Shown here piece by piece: positions 16,001 to 23,341 of a stretch of 39,240 bases of DNA (position 1 is its first letter; every line of letters begins with the position of its first letter). A program made the translations under genes and the position numbers. Source of the DNA: Phycisphaeraceae bacterium (GTDB taxonomy: Bacteria; Planctomycetota; Phycisphaerae; Phycisphaerales; Phycisphaeraceae); contig JANQSF010000084.1 in assembly GCA_028284155.1 (NCBI GenBank), forward strand, positions 1 to 39,240. The letters run 5' to 3'. Under the pieces are notes generated by a model. The model saw only the letters and a list, made by a program, of their open reading frames with translations. It had not been told where the DNA came from and did no database searches.

Positions 16001-17246
16001 CCGGTTCTACATGGTCGGTGGGCGTCGGCTTTACCAGACGCTGAGCATCGTCGGACCGACGGCAGAGCAGGCCAAGGCTGACGCGTTTCACGAGTCGTTC
16101 AAGGTCGATGCGCCGGCTGGGCGAACGGTCGTCGTCGCACCGCCCGATGGTGGCAAACCCAAGGACGTCGCGCCGGACGGTACGGTGGGCGTCGTTGAAG
16201 ACTCGGAGATCACGGCCGTGCTCAACGTGTTACGCGGCCGGGCGACGGGCAACAAGATGATCGCGATCAACAAGATCCGCACGAAGCGCCCCAAGGAGCC
16301 GCACGCGCTCATGAGCGACCTGCTGCTGAAAGAGGTCGAGGCGAGCAAGGGCGCCGAGGTGTTGGCCGCGCGGGCGTTGATCAATTGGGCTGTGGCCGAG
16401 CACGTCCCGCGACTGCGCCGATTGCGGAGCCACCGCAATGCGGGTGTGAAAAGGTACATCGGCGAGGCATTGACCCGCCTGACAGGTGATGCCGACGGCG
16501 GCCAAGCCAAGGACGACGTCAAGCCCGACACGCCTGCGCCAAAGCCCGACACGCCGGCCCCCGACCCAAACAATCAAAGCCTGTTTCGACAGGATGGCGC
16601 CGGTGCGTCTGTGAACGTGCGGGACGGTTCGGCTGTCCCGTCCGCGTTCGCGCCGAAGGCGGACAAGGTCATGACCGACGAGCAGGCGAACGCCGCGGTG
16701 GGTGATTTGGCCAGTGGCAACGCCGCGCGGATCCAACAGGGTCTCGACACACTGAAGGAAAGCAAGCCGGCCAAGCCACGGTCGGACGTCGCGGCGGCGT
16801 TGCTGGCGATCTACGAACGCGGCACGACCGCGCAGCAGACGTCGGCCGCGGAGGCGTTGGCGTTGTGGTCGACCGAAGACCAGGTGCCCAAGCTGATCGT
16901 CATGCTTGACACGACGAACACCCGCGCCCAATTGGCGTTGTTTGCGGCCTTGGGCAATCACCCCGACGCGCGGTCGGCCGAGGCGTTGGCGCGTTGGCTG
17001 GGCAAGGCGCAGCAAGCCACCGCGGCCGCCAGCGCGCTCAAGCGCATGCCGGCCGAGGCCGAGCCTGCAGTGGTCGGCGTCATCCCCACGGCGGACGAAC
17101 GCACGCAGCGGACCGTCGTCCGCCTGCTGGGCGAGATCGGCACGGCCAAGAGCCTGCCCGCCCTGAACAAACTGCTGAGCAGCGACGCGCCGCTGGTCGG
17201 TCAACTGGCGAAGCAGGCGATCGACAAGATCAAGAGCCGGCAGTAG
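13083..17246 (+). CDS. Large single-pass membrane protein with four beta segments and HEAT-like repeats
   Basis: The 1387-residue protein is not assigned to a named family. An N-terminal, presumably cytoplasmic region (1-284) ends in acidic and basic residues. One membrane helix (285-306, LLIGVAAVLGLLIVGGLVMA) follows. Outside the membrane are four segments of about 150 residues each (about 320-465, 489-640, 670-825, 865-1010). Segments 1 and 4 share the pattern of a short strand, a helix, and a strand with a VYVIKDRMY/FYMVGGRRLY core. Then come HEAT-like helices (about 1040-1130), a linker rich in Pro, Asp and Lys (KPDTPAPKPDTPAP), and more HEAT-like helices (about 1195-1387, ALLAIYERGTTAQQTSAAEA). 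The lipoprotein at 9536 carries a similar beta domain. A scaffold or envelope role is a guess. Confidence 0.85.
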   Translation: MPSFNELFAQHAVASIDKEARLAKLLASGTKIRLDLKGGKVHVGDDAQDVHLLGIESPETGAFRWSWSDGFGDVPQALTAHARRLRDAGEKAGVAELTEPNLNTESGPDGRRLAMLAAGLLKCDAFFKVDQGGKLLFILFDAPALHAHDDASPDHCKKVFRKSAKQYELPAHEALKAYLTYKGYDVQRDGDAYRATSPDGQSLKAEVDEFVNEVRFKSGASSAASKDDGGELMLDVPAESAAPAQQPQVGPGGGPMPQVVVYSADDDDEPRWRAMLRDLAGNKKLLIGVAAVLGLLIVGGLVMALLPEGNRGPTVNAATQYPGWGKVELDEGRVTVEMPGKVSKAGKVKLPDYAKSIERQEVSLAAGELFVDFIILNDEMAEDTDKAIEAIRSDITANAKGTDTTATPLDVQGVKGVVVGWTEGNWGYQHRVYVIKDRMYRTVSRVPGYEPPTASDFHGSVAFKSDDALFAGAVKQHITQDQLDLEGLLSGWQRNKMGYGGEMRAPYKMIYKEGLGGPDKRRNHRYASYYKDLGYFGAIYYNYGEDYTHPQGDEGFWKDYSAEKVPEDAIDFEMVTQPHDHGSVCRMIWMMKEKGTTVRYEMRGFLKGGRELYLGTHNVPDSGHAARIADTFFATFTHRESGEPFITLSTGKAKSDVLVALSPDPVDDPKLKWEVRPIAELNVLVESPVELEDITDIRTATTPLDAGDARIHMVAAQAEPSTGDPLNLTILMTERKPGQERDASYRRDWLNEAKQQFTRHIAADAVRARKSDAYEIVLGRADGAILVARLFIKGAMVYDIRAWSSSENLPHVRRFVESIEFPEDRDTPFKIVKDTDGNARVIEGTDPSVTVPTVTQGNDKPATSAGGKFTFGQDKATVDAIAEFKAGPIDRPGGDIVTTQTFFAVVDGLGEFACNYTEFSPSVRVDAAKKFDHFKQVYAGDLAATAKTKGDLNVATPWQRADWTDDKGNAWQVRFYMVGGRRLYQTLSIVGPTAEQAKADAFHESFKVDAPAGRTVVVAPPDGGKPKDVAPDGTVGVVEDSEITAVLNVLRGRATGNKMIAINKIRTKRPKEPHALMSDLLLKEVEASKGAEVLAARALINWAVAEHVPRLRRLRSHRNAGVKRYIGEALTRLTGDADGGQAKDDVKPDTPAPKPDTPAPDPNNQSLFRQDGAGASVNVRDGSAVPSAFAPKADKVMTDEQANAAVGDLASGNAARIQQGLDTLKESKPAKPRSDVAAALLAIYERGTTAQQTSAAEALALWSTEDQVPKLIVMLDTTNTRAQLALFAALGNHPDARSAEALARWLGKAQQATAAASALKRMPAEAEPAVVGVIPTADERTQRTVVRLLGEIGTAKSLPALNKLLSSDAPLVGQLAKQAIDKIKSRQ

Positions 17247-17279
17247 GTGGCGGCTGATCTTGAACAATGCACCTGTCTC

Positions 17280-17346
17280 GTGCCACGGCCGTGTCGGCCG
17301 TGCGGCTCACCAGCGCCGTTCCACACGGCCGACACGGCCGTGGCAC
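17280..17346. repeat. Inverted-repeat doublet, family B (B1)
   Basis: Two perfect 23-nt inverted arms (17280-17302 and 17324-17346) flank a 21-nt interior. Each arm contains its own hairpin, CACGGCCG-TGT-CGGCCGTG. It lies between two co-directional genes. The same arms recur in B2 at 31736-31802. Confidence 0.9.
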
Positions 17347-17414
17347 GAATCTGCGGGTCAAGTAACCCTCAGCCGGCAGTAACGGAGCGGCGGGCGACCC
17401 TACAATCGGCTCGC

Positions 17415-19553
17415 ATGCCGTTCGATCCTCACGCCATTCTCGCGCCCGACGGACCGGTCGCGCGTCGCCTCGGCGACGGGTTCGAGTCGCGGCCGCAGCA
17501 GCGCCGCATGATCGACGCCGTCGCCGACGCGCTGCGCAGCCGATCGACCGTCATGATCGAAGCGGGCACGGGGGTCGGCAAATCGTTTGCGTATCTTTTG
17601 CCGGCCATCGGCCAGGTGCTCGACTCGCGCGACGAGGTCGAGACGCGCGGCCGATCGCAGCGGGTCGTCATCTCCACGCACACGATCGCGTTGCAGGAAC
17701 AACTGCTCAACAAAGACATCCCGCTGCTGCAGGCTGTCATCCCCGACGAGTTCTCGGCCGTGCTGGTGAAAGGACGGGGCAACTATGTCTCGCTCCGCCG
17801 GTTGATGCAGGCCTCGAAGAAGCAGGTGCAACTGTTCAGCGAGCCGGAGGCGTTGCGTTCTTTGCACACGGTCGAGGATTGGGCGTACGGGACGACCGAC
17901 GGCTCGTTGGCGACGCTGCCCGCGCTGGAGCGCGCGGGCGTGTGGGACTACGTGCAGAGCGACGCGGGCAACTGCATGGGCCGACGGTGCGCGACGTATC
18001 AGAAGTGTTTCTATCAACGCGCCCGTCGGCGGATGGAGCACGCCGACATCCTGGTCGTCAATCACGCGCTGTTCTTTTCCGACCTCGCGCTGCGTGCCAA
18101 CGGCGTGGGTTTCCTGCCGCATTATGACCACGTCATTCTTGACGAGGCGCACACGGTCGAAGACGTGGCCAGCGACCACTTCGGTGTGAGCTACAGCGAT
18201 TCGGCTGCGCGGTTCCTGCTCACGCGGCTGTTCAACCACCGCTCGGGTAAGGGCTTTCTGCCCACGCTCAACGGGCGGGTCGAGACGGGGCCGCTGGACC
18301 GCGCCCACCGGCTGGTGCTCGAGGCGCAGGAGGCGTCGAATCAACTGTTTGACAACTGGGCGCTCTACCACGCGACACGCGGCCGACGCAACGGCCGACT
18401 CGACGAGCCGGGCGTGGTCGAGGACATCCTCGGCCCGAAGCTGAACGACCTGTCGGCGACGCTGCGCCTGCTGCGCGACCAGGCGAAGGACGAGCAGGAT
18501 CGATTTGAGCTGGCCGGTTATGCGGCCCGGTGTGCCGAGGCGGTGGCTGCGCTGGCGACGCTCACCAATCAGACCATGCCGGACGCCGTGTACTGGATCG
18601 ACGTGAGCGAGCGCCCGGACGGCGGGCGGTTTCAACGGTCACGCCGTGTCAAGCTGTGCGCATCGCCGATCGACGTCGGGCCGCTGCTCAAGTCGCGGTT
18701 GTTCGACGCTACGAATGAAAAAGAAGAGACGTTGGGTGTGGTGCTGACTTCCGCGACGTTGGCGACCGGTTCCAGCGAGCCGGCCCGTGTCGGGCCGGAC
18801 AGTCAAGTCAGCGCTAAGCCGCAAGCGGCGGCCGTGGGGCCGTTCGCGCACATGGCGGGGCGGCTCGGTTGCGACGACGCGCCGGCGCTGTTGCTCGGGT
18901 CGCCGTTCGACTACGCGACGCAGGCCGAGTTGATCATCGAGCCCGACCTGCCGGAGCCGAACAGCGACCGGTTCTTCGACGCCTTGTGTCCGCGCATCCT
19001 CGCGCACCTCGAACGCAGCGGCGGCGGGGCGTTCGTCCTGTTCACGGGGTACGACCTGCTGCGTCGCTCAGCCGACTGGTTGCGACCGGCGCTCGTTGAT
19101 CGTGCAATGCCCATGCTCGTGCAGGGCGACGGTGTGCAGCGAAGCGAACTGCTCGAACGGTTCCGCGGCGATCGGTCGAGCGTCTTGCTGGGGACGGACA
19201 GCTTCTGGCAGGGCGTCGACGTGCGCGGCGACGCCCTGCGGAACGTCATCATCACCCGGTTGCCGTTCGCCGTGCCCGATCGCCCGTTGACCGAGGCCCG
19301 GCTCGACCGGATCAAGGCCCGCGGCGGCAATCCGTTTGGCGAGTATTCGTTGCCTACGGCGTTGCTCAAGTTCAAGCAGGGATTCGGCCGGCTCATCCGC
19401 TCGCGCGGCGACACGGGCACGGTCGTCGTGCTGGACAGCCGGCTTTCCAGCAAGTCGTATGGCCGGCGCTTCATCAACGCCCTGCCCGACGTGGCGGTGC
19501 GGGTCGAGCGGGCGTCCGAGTCGGTCGGTTTTGCCCCGGACGATTTTGAATAA
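17415..19553 (+). CDS. DinG-type ATP-dependent helicase (XPD-like superfamily 2)
   Basis: The 712-residue protein has Walker A at 51-57 (GTGVGKS), [12 protein letters not shown], a DEAH box at 243-246 ([18 protein letters not shown]), [23 protein letters not shown] and the C-terminal blocks [18 protein letters not shown] and [15 protein letters not shown]. Cysteines 187, 192 and 198 have the spacing of E. coli DinG C194/C199/C205, but the position of the first Fe-S ligand (the Cys in NYxC) is Ser126 ([12 protein letters not shown]). Between TSATL and the RLG block is an insertion encoded partly by palindromic repeats (18785-18829). The ATG at 17415 lies just after TACAAT, so the transcript may be nearly leaderless. 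DinG proteins resolve R-loops and other DNA structures 5' to 3'. Confidence 0.93.
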   Translation: MPFDPHAILAPDGPVARRLGDGFESRPQQRRMIDAVADALRSRSTVMIEAGTGVGKSFAYLLPAIGQVLDSRDEVETRGRSQRVVISTHTIALQEQLLNKDIPLLQAVIPDEFSAVLVKGRGNYVSLRRLMQASKKQVQLFSEPEALRSLHTVEDWAYGTTDGSLATLPALERAGVWDYVQSDAGNCMGRRCATYQKCFYQRARRRMEHADILVVNHALFFSDLALRANGVGFLPHYDHVILDEAHTVEDVASDHFGVSYSDSAARFLLTRLFNHRSGKGFLPTLNGRVETGPLDRAHRLVLEAQEASNQLFDNWALYHATRGRRNGRLDEPGVVEDILGPKLNDLSATLRLLRDQAKDEQDRFELAGYAARCAEAVAALATLTNQTMPDAVYWIDVSERPDGGRFQRSRRVKLCASPIDVGPLLKSRLFDATNEKEETLGVVLTSATLATGSSEPARVGPDSQVSAKPQAAAVGPFAHMAGRLGCDDAPALLLGSPFDYATQAELIIEPDLPEPNSDRFFDALCPRILAHLERSGGGAFVLFTGYDLLRRSADWLRPALVDRAMPMLVQGDGVQRSELLERFRGDRSSVLLGTDSFWQGVDVRGDALRNVIITRLPFAVPDRPLTEARLDRIKARGGNPFGEYSLPTALLKFKQGFGRLIRSRGDTGTVVVLDSRLSSKSYGRRFINALPDVAVRVERASESVGFAPDDFE
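18810..18829. repeat. 20-nt palindromic unit inserted in frame in the helicase gene
   Basis: AGCGCTAAGCCGCAAGCGGC contains the hairpin GCCGC-AA-GCGGC and occurs again, exactly, at 36293-36312 on the other strand. Here it encodes SAKPQA between the SATL block and the RLG block. Just upstream, 18785-18797 holds another palindrome (CGGCCCG-TGT-CGGGCCG region, about 18779-18798). Confidence 0.8.
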
Positions 19554-19570
19554 TCGGCCGCGCCGGGCTG

Positions 19571-19599
19571 TTGAGCAAGAGCGGTGTAACCCTCATACA
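19571..19599 (+). promoter_or_regulatory. Possible promoter of arsM
   Basis: TTGAGC (19571-19576), a 17-nt spacer and CATACA (19594-19599) lie 33 bp before the arsM start. The -10 match is weak. No ArsR-type operator could be recognised. Confidence 0.3.
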
Positions 19600-19631
19600 C
19601 TGCCCCGCATCGAAGGCGTTGAGGTGACCCC

Positions 19632-20492
19632 ATGACGCAATCACATTCTTCCGTGCATGACACCGTCTCCGAACGCTACGGCCAGATCGCGCAGACCGGC
19701 GGCGCGTCCTGTTGCGGCGGGGGCGCTGCCGACTTGAACGTCCTCGATCACGCCGAGGCCATCGGTTATGACCGCAACGAGTTGGCCACGTTGCCCGACG
19801 GCGCGAACCTCGGCCTCGGCTGCGGTAACCCGACCAGCCTGACATTGATCGGTGAGGGTCAGACCGTCGTCGACCTGGGTAGTGGGGCGGGCATCGACTG
19901 CTTCCTCGCCGCCAAACGCGTTGGACCGACGGGTCGTGTGATCGGCGTGGACATGACCGACCCGATGCTCGAAAGCGCCCGTCAGTACGCGGCCGACAAC
20001 GGGTTCAATCAGGTCGAGTTTCGCAAGGGGTTTATCGAGTCGCTGCCGATCGAGGACGACAGCGTCGATTTGGTGATCAGCAATTGCGTGATCAACCTGT
20101 CGCCGGACAAGTCGAAGGTTTTCAGTGAGATCGTGCGTGTCTTGAAGCCGGGCGGTCGAGCGGCGGTGAGCGACATCGTGCTGCTCAAGCCGCTGCCCGA
20201 GGCGGTGTTGTCTGACGTGGAGGCGTACATCGGCTGCGTCGCCGGCGCGTCGATGATCGGCGACTACCTCGGCCACGCGATGACGGCCGGGCTGAACGTC
20301 GCGCGGGCCGACCGCAAGGATTTCGACGTGTTGGCCGTGCTCGGGTGCAGCCCGGAAGCGGGCAAGCTGCTAGAGCAACTGCCGAAGGACTTCGACGGCA
20401 ACAGCCACGTCGCCAGCCTCGACCTGTTGGCGGTGAAGCCGGGCGGTGTCGTCGCGAGTGAATGCTGCGAGCCGGGCAGCCGGTGTTGCTAG
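19632..20492 (+). CDS. arsM: ArsM-type arsenite S-adenosylmethionine methyltransferase
   Basis: The 286-residue protein has the ArsM N-terminus ([12 protein letters not shown], then Cys-Cys in [11 protein letters not shown]) and the SAM-binding motif [17 protein letters not shown]. The later conserved cysteines lie in [13 protein letters not shown] and YIGCVAGA, which with the N-terminal pair bind trivalent arsenic. It ends in further cysteines ([11 protein letters not shown]), typical of prokaryotic ArsM. The enzyme methylates arsenite to methylated, partly volatile forms in the cytoplasm. GAGGTG precedes the ATG. The downstream arsC supports an arsenic function. No arsR or efflux gene is in the window. 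Confidence 0.93.
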   Translation: MTQSHSSVHDTVSERYGQIAQTGGASCCGGGAADLNVLDHAEAIGYDRNELATLPDGANLGLGCGNPTSLTLIGEGQTVVDLGSGAGIDCFLAAKRVGPTGRVIGVDMTDPMLESARQYAADNGFNQVEFRKGFIESLPIEDDSVDLVISNCVINLSPDKSKVFSEIVRVLKPGGRAAVSDIVLLKPLPEAVLSDVEAYIGCVAGASMIGDYLGHAMTAGLNVARADRKDFDVLAVLGCSPEAGKLLEQLPKDFDGNSHVASLDLLAVKPGGVVASECCEPGSRCC

Positions 20493-20495
20493 TCA

Positions 20496-20509
20496 TTGGC
20501 CCACCCTAC
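20496..20509. repeat. Truncated family C arm after arsM
   Basis: TTGGCCCACCCTAC equals the outer 14 bases of the right arm of family C (compare 27483-27496). No partner arm is found nearby. It begins three bases after the arsM stop codon and looks like a remnant. Confidence 0.6.
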
Positions 20510-20620
20510 ATCAAGTCCTGTGGACACTGAGTATTGTCCTGACTTTGACTGGTTACTTCCCGGGTATGATCCACGCTCTTTGGCTCGTCGTGAAGCGTAA
20601 GTAACCTGTGGGATTTGAAC

Positions 20621-21049
20621 ATGGCCGATCGCAAGCGTTGGATTGTGTTGTGTACCGGCAACCGGTGTCGTTCGCAAATGGGTGAGGGTTGGTTGCGTCA
20701 CTTCGCGGGCGACCGTGCGGAAGTTCGCAGCGCCGGCACGCAACCCAAAGGCGTGCACCCGCTATCGATCCAGGTCATGGCGGAGTCGGGCGTTGACATC
20801 AGCGGCCACACGTCGGACCACGTCGATCAATACCTGAGCGAGCCGTTCGATGTCGCCGTGACCGTCTGCGACTCAGCCCGCGAGGCGTGCCCGACGTTTG
20901 CGCAGGCGGATCGTCTGGTGCATCGCGCTTTTGAAGACCCGGACAAGTCCGACCTAGAAGGCGACGCGTTGCTCGACGTGTTCCGCCGCGTACGCGACGA
21001 GATCCGCGATTGGGCACGGGGCTTTGTCGAAGCAGAGTGCGCCGATTAA
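20621..21049 (+). CDS. arsC: Thioredoxin-type arsenate reductase (low-molecular-weight phosphatase fold)
   Basis: The 142-residue protein has the phosphate-binding loop CTGNRCRS at residues 11-18. The second and third redox cysteines, C83 and C90 (VTVCDSAREACPTF), match the Cys10/82/89 triad of thioredoxin-coupled ArsC. It reduces arsenate to arsenite, which the neighbouring ArsM can methylate. The ATG at 20621 is chosen over an in-frame TTG two codons upstream. Upstream are TATGAT (20565-20570) and TTGACT (20545-20550), but the 14-nt spacing is short for a standard promoter. It may be co-transcribed with arsM (128-bp gap). Confidence 0.9.
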   Translation: MADRKRWIVLCTGNRCRSQMGEGWLRHFAGDRAEVRSAGTQPKGVHPLSIQVMAESGVDISGHTSDHVDQYLSEPFDVAVTVCDSAREACPTFAQADRLVHRAFEDPDKSDLEGDALLDVFRRVRDEIRDWARGFVEAECAD

Positions 21050-21070
21050 CGCAGGCCGCGCTCGACAAGG

Positions 21071-23050
21071 TCAACTCGTGCCCAACCCGCCGCGAAACAC
21101 GCCGCCCTCGCGGTGCTTGTTCAGCAGCCACCACGTGCGCAGAATCTCGACCTGGAAGTTCTCCAGGTCGGTGTCAGCCCAGACCCAGAACTTTGGGGCG
21201 TCGTCGGCCAACAAGGGTTGCAACGCCGACCACCATCGGTGCTTGTCGAACAGGTCGATGTGATCGACGACGAGGTCGCTGGGGTCTTCGTTGAGCGGGT
21301 CGCGCTTGGCGAACAGGAATTGGCCGGCCTCGGGGTGGGCCTTGTACGCCATGGCCAACACGATCGTCGTCCACGGCAGGTCGTCGTTGATGAGCCAACC
21401 GGTCAGCGTGCTTTCGAGCTTGGCCTCGTCGGGGATGACCTTCGAGTCGTCCGGGAGGCGGTCCTGCATCCACAGGGCGAGCCACATGACCGCGCGCTTG
21501 TCCCACGCGTCGGACTTCTCGGCCCAGTACTGCAGCAGGTCGATCTTGTCGCCGGGGTCGAGGCCTTGCAGCACGTCGCTGTCTTCCAGACCGACGGGCA
21601 GCCGGTAGCCGACGGGGTCGATGCCGGTCAGGCCGGCCAGAACGGCGCCGCTGATCTTGGCGTCGGCGTCGAAGTCGCGCAGCAAGCGGACGGCCAGGTC
21701 GGCTTGTTGCTGCCGGGTCAGCCGGGTGGCGGCGATCATGCACGCCCGGTCGCGCACGGACATCGACGACGCCCGCATGAACGGGACCAGGTCGTCGGGG
21801 TTCAGGTTCTTGGTGACGGCCAGCGCGGCGAGCCGAGTCTGCGGCAGCATGCCGCCGGTCAGCGCGACGTCCCGCTCGCCCGGCGTCATGCCTTCGAACC
21901 TGGCCAGCGCGACGAGGTTCAGGTGTTGCCACCGGACGACGTCGGGGTGTTCGGCGAGTTTGTCCGGGTCGGCGTCATCGTCGTCGAGGATGGCGGGCCG
22001 CTGAATGTCCAAGACCGGCGCGACCGCGCCGAGTCGATGCACGGCGCTGAGATACAACGGGTCGTTTTTTGGGCGGTCGCGGTAGGCGAGCAACGCTTGC
22101 GCGGCCGGGTCGTTCTCGTTTGCTTGATCAAGCCGAACACTGAGGATCGCCCGCCAAGCAACGGCTTGCCGCGCGGCGTTAGGGTCGTTGGCATCGTCGA
22201 GGATGAGTTTGACCAACGCATCGTTTGCATCCGACGTCTTGCTGTAACTGAGCGCGTACGCGGCGATGGCGCGCAGCTTGACGTCGGCGGCTTTGTCGGC
22301 CAGCGCGTCGATCGCGGGGCGGGGCACGTCGGGATTGGTGCGCGTCGCGGCCCAGATAATCGCCTCGGCCACGTCGGTCGGCCGATCGCGCCAGTTGGCG
22401 GCGACCCCGCTGTGCGGGTTGATCAGGCCGAGCATCAGCCAGGCCTGCCGCGCGGTCTTTGGGGCCGCGTCGTCGGTGCGATCGACGATCATGTCTTCGT
22501 AAGGTTGTCGGTTGTCGGCCGCGCCGTAAAGCTCGGCTGCGGCGAGCAACGCCTGGTATCGCACGGGCGCTTTCTTGTCCTGCGTCAGCCCCTTGAGCAT
22601 CTTGACCACGCGCGGGTCGTCGGCGAGTTCCGGCAGGTCGGCCAAGTGGAGCGGGGCGAGCTTGCGCGACGCCTCGCCGCCTTCGCTGATCATCATGGCC
22701 AACCAACGCAGCCAGGGGTCGTCGGGGATGGCCGGCCGACCCCAGCGTTTGGCGGTGTCGAGCGCCTGGACGATCTGGTAGAAGTTCTCGTCGTCGGCCT
22801 CGGCCATCTGCTCGATGACGCCGGGCAGCAGGTTGGGGTGCGGGTTCCGCTCGTTGAGGTGGGCGACGACGTAGCTCAACGCCTCTTCCCGCTTGGTCAG
22901 GTCGTCGCTGGTGAGTTGCTGAACCATGAGCCAGCGCTTGAAATGGGGCGCGGCGTAATAGGTCAGCGGCACGACGGCCGAGAGCACGAGCAGGAGGCTC
23001 ACGGCGAGCCAGAGCATCCAGGTCAGGCGTTTTGGCTTGGGGCGGTCCAT
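21071..23050 (-). CDS. Membrane-anchored HEAT-repeat protein
   Basis: The 659-residue protein has a basic N-terminus (MDRPKPKRLTWM), one membrane helix (about 10-31, WLAVSLLLVLSAVVPLTYYA) and a long helical repeat region, e.g. APVRYQALLAAAELYG, PRPAIDALADKAADVKLRAI, TRLAALAVTKNLNPDDLV. The acidic C-terminal region lacks an obvious enzyme motif. The ATG at 23050 is used; a TTG at 23059 is in frame. No clear ribosome-binding site is seen. It is convergent with arsC (21-bp gap) and divergent from the lipoprotein gene at 23342. It is likely a protein-binding scaffold facing the periplasm. Function unknown. Confidence 0.88.
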   Translation of the reverse strand: MDRPKPKRLTWMLWLAVSLLLVLSAVVPLTYYAAPHFKRWLMVQQLTSDDLTKREEALSYVVAHLNERNPHPNLLPGVIEQMAEADDENFYQIVQALDTAKRWGRPAIPDDPWLRWLAMMISEGGEASRKLAPLHLADLPELADDPRVVKMLKGLTQDKKAPVRYQALLAAAELYGAADNRQPYEDMIVDRTDDAAPKTARQAWLMLGLINPHSGVAANWRDRPTDVAEAIIWAATRTNPDVPRPAIDALADKAADVKLRAIAAYALSYSKTSDANDALVKLILDDANDPNAARQAVAWRAILSVRLDQANENDPAAQALLAYRDRPKNDPLYLSAVHRLGAVAPVLDIQRPAILDDDDADPDKLAEHPDVVRWQHLNLVALARFEGMTPGERDVALTGGMLPQTRLAALAVTKNLNPDDLVPFMRASSMSVRDRACMIAATRLTRQQQADLAVRLLRDFDADAKISGAVLAGLTGIDPVGYRLPVGLEDSDVLQGLDPGDKIDLLQYWAEKSDAWDKRAVMWLALWMQDRLPDDSKVIPDEAKLESTLTGWLINDDLPWTTIVLAMAYKAHPEAGQFLFAKRDPLNEDPSDLVVDHIDLFDKHRWWSALQPLLADDAPKFWVWADTDLENFQVEILRTWWLLNKHREGGVFRGGLGTS

Positions 23051-23075
23051 CGTTGACAACGTTAGGGGGCGTTGT

Positions 23076-23107
23076 TGCGGGCGGAGGGCCCGCCTTGGCG
23101 AACCCTA
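23076..23107. repeat. Possible degenerate GTAGGG-type palindrome
   Basis: On the minus strand this reads GTAGGGTTCGCCAAGGCGGG followed by CCCTCCGCCCGC. It starts like family C (GTAGGGT, then CCAAGGC) and contains GGCGGG/CCCGCC-type complementarity. It is a single copy with no partner arm. Confidence 0.4.
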
Positions 23108-23150
23108 CCCGGACAACACGCGTAAAGCCGATCGTGCCAGCGGTTGGCCC

Positions 23151-23340
23151 TATAATTGCCCTTGTGAGGTGGGCTCAGCGGGTTCGGCGGTGAGTCGCCG
23201 CCCGCCAACGTAAGAAGGCCCACGATCGGGCCGATAAAGAATCCGACCCTTCCGCTTGCGACGCCCGTCGGTCTGATGGGTGAAGCGTCGCCGACCGATG
23301 GAAGCGGGAGCCGACTTGAATCCCCTTGGAGCGAGGCCGT
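23151..23340 (+). promoter_or_regulatory. TATAAT promoter element and long structured leader of the lipoprotein gene
   Basis: A perfect TATAAT (23151-23156) lies 186 bp before the start codon; the -35 region is poor. The leader can form nested helices. GTGGGC (23169-23174) pairs with GCCCAC (23218-23223) and encloses GCGGG/CCCGC (23178-23182, 23201-23205) and GGCG/CGCC. CCGCTT (23252-23257) pairs with AAGCGG (23302-23307) and encloses GTCGGTC/GACCGAT (23267-23273, 23293-23299). GGAGCGAGG precedes the ATG. It matches no riboswitch class I recognise. Confidence 0.45.
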
Positions 23341-23341
23341 G

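Noticed and set aside
20545..20570. Promoter TTGACT-TATGAT before arsC
   Set aside because: Both boxes look good but the 14-nt spacing is too short for a normal sigma70 promoter; mentioned only in the arsC entry.
21113..23056. Long plus-strand open frame opposite the HEAT-repeat gene
   Set aside because: It mirrors the HEAT gene almost exactly and has the Val/Arg/Gly-rich composition of an antisense shadow. The minus-strand protein has a membrane helix and repeats.
23161..23340. Known riboswitch upstream of the lipoprotein gene
   Set aside because: I could not match the conserved core of any class I know, so it is listed only as a structured leader.
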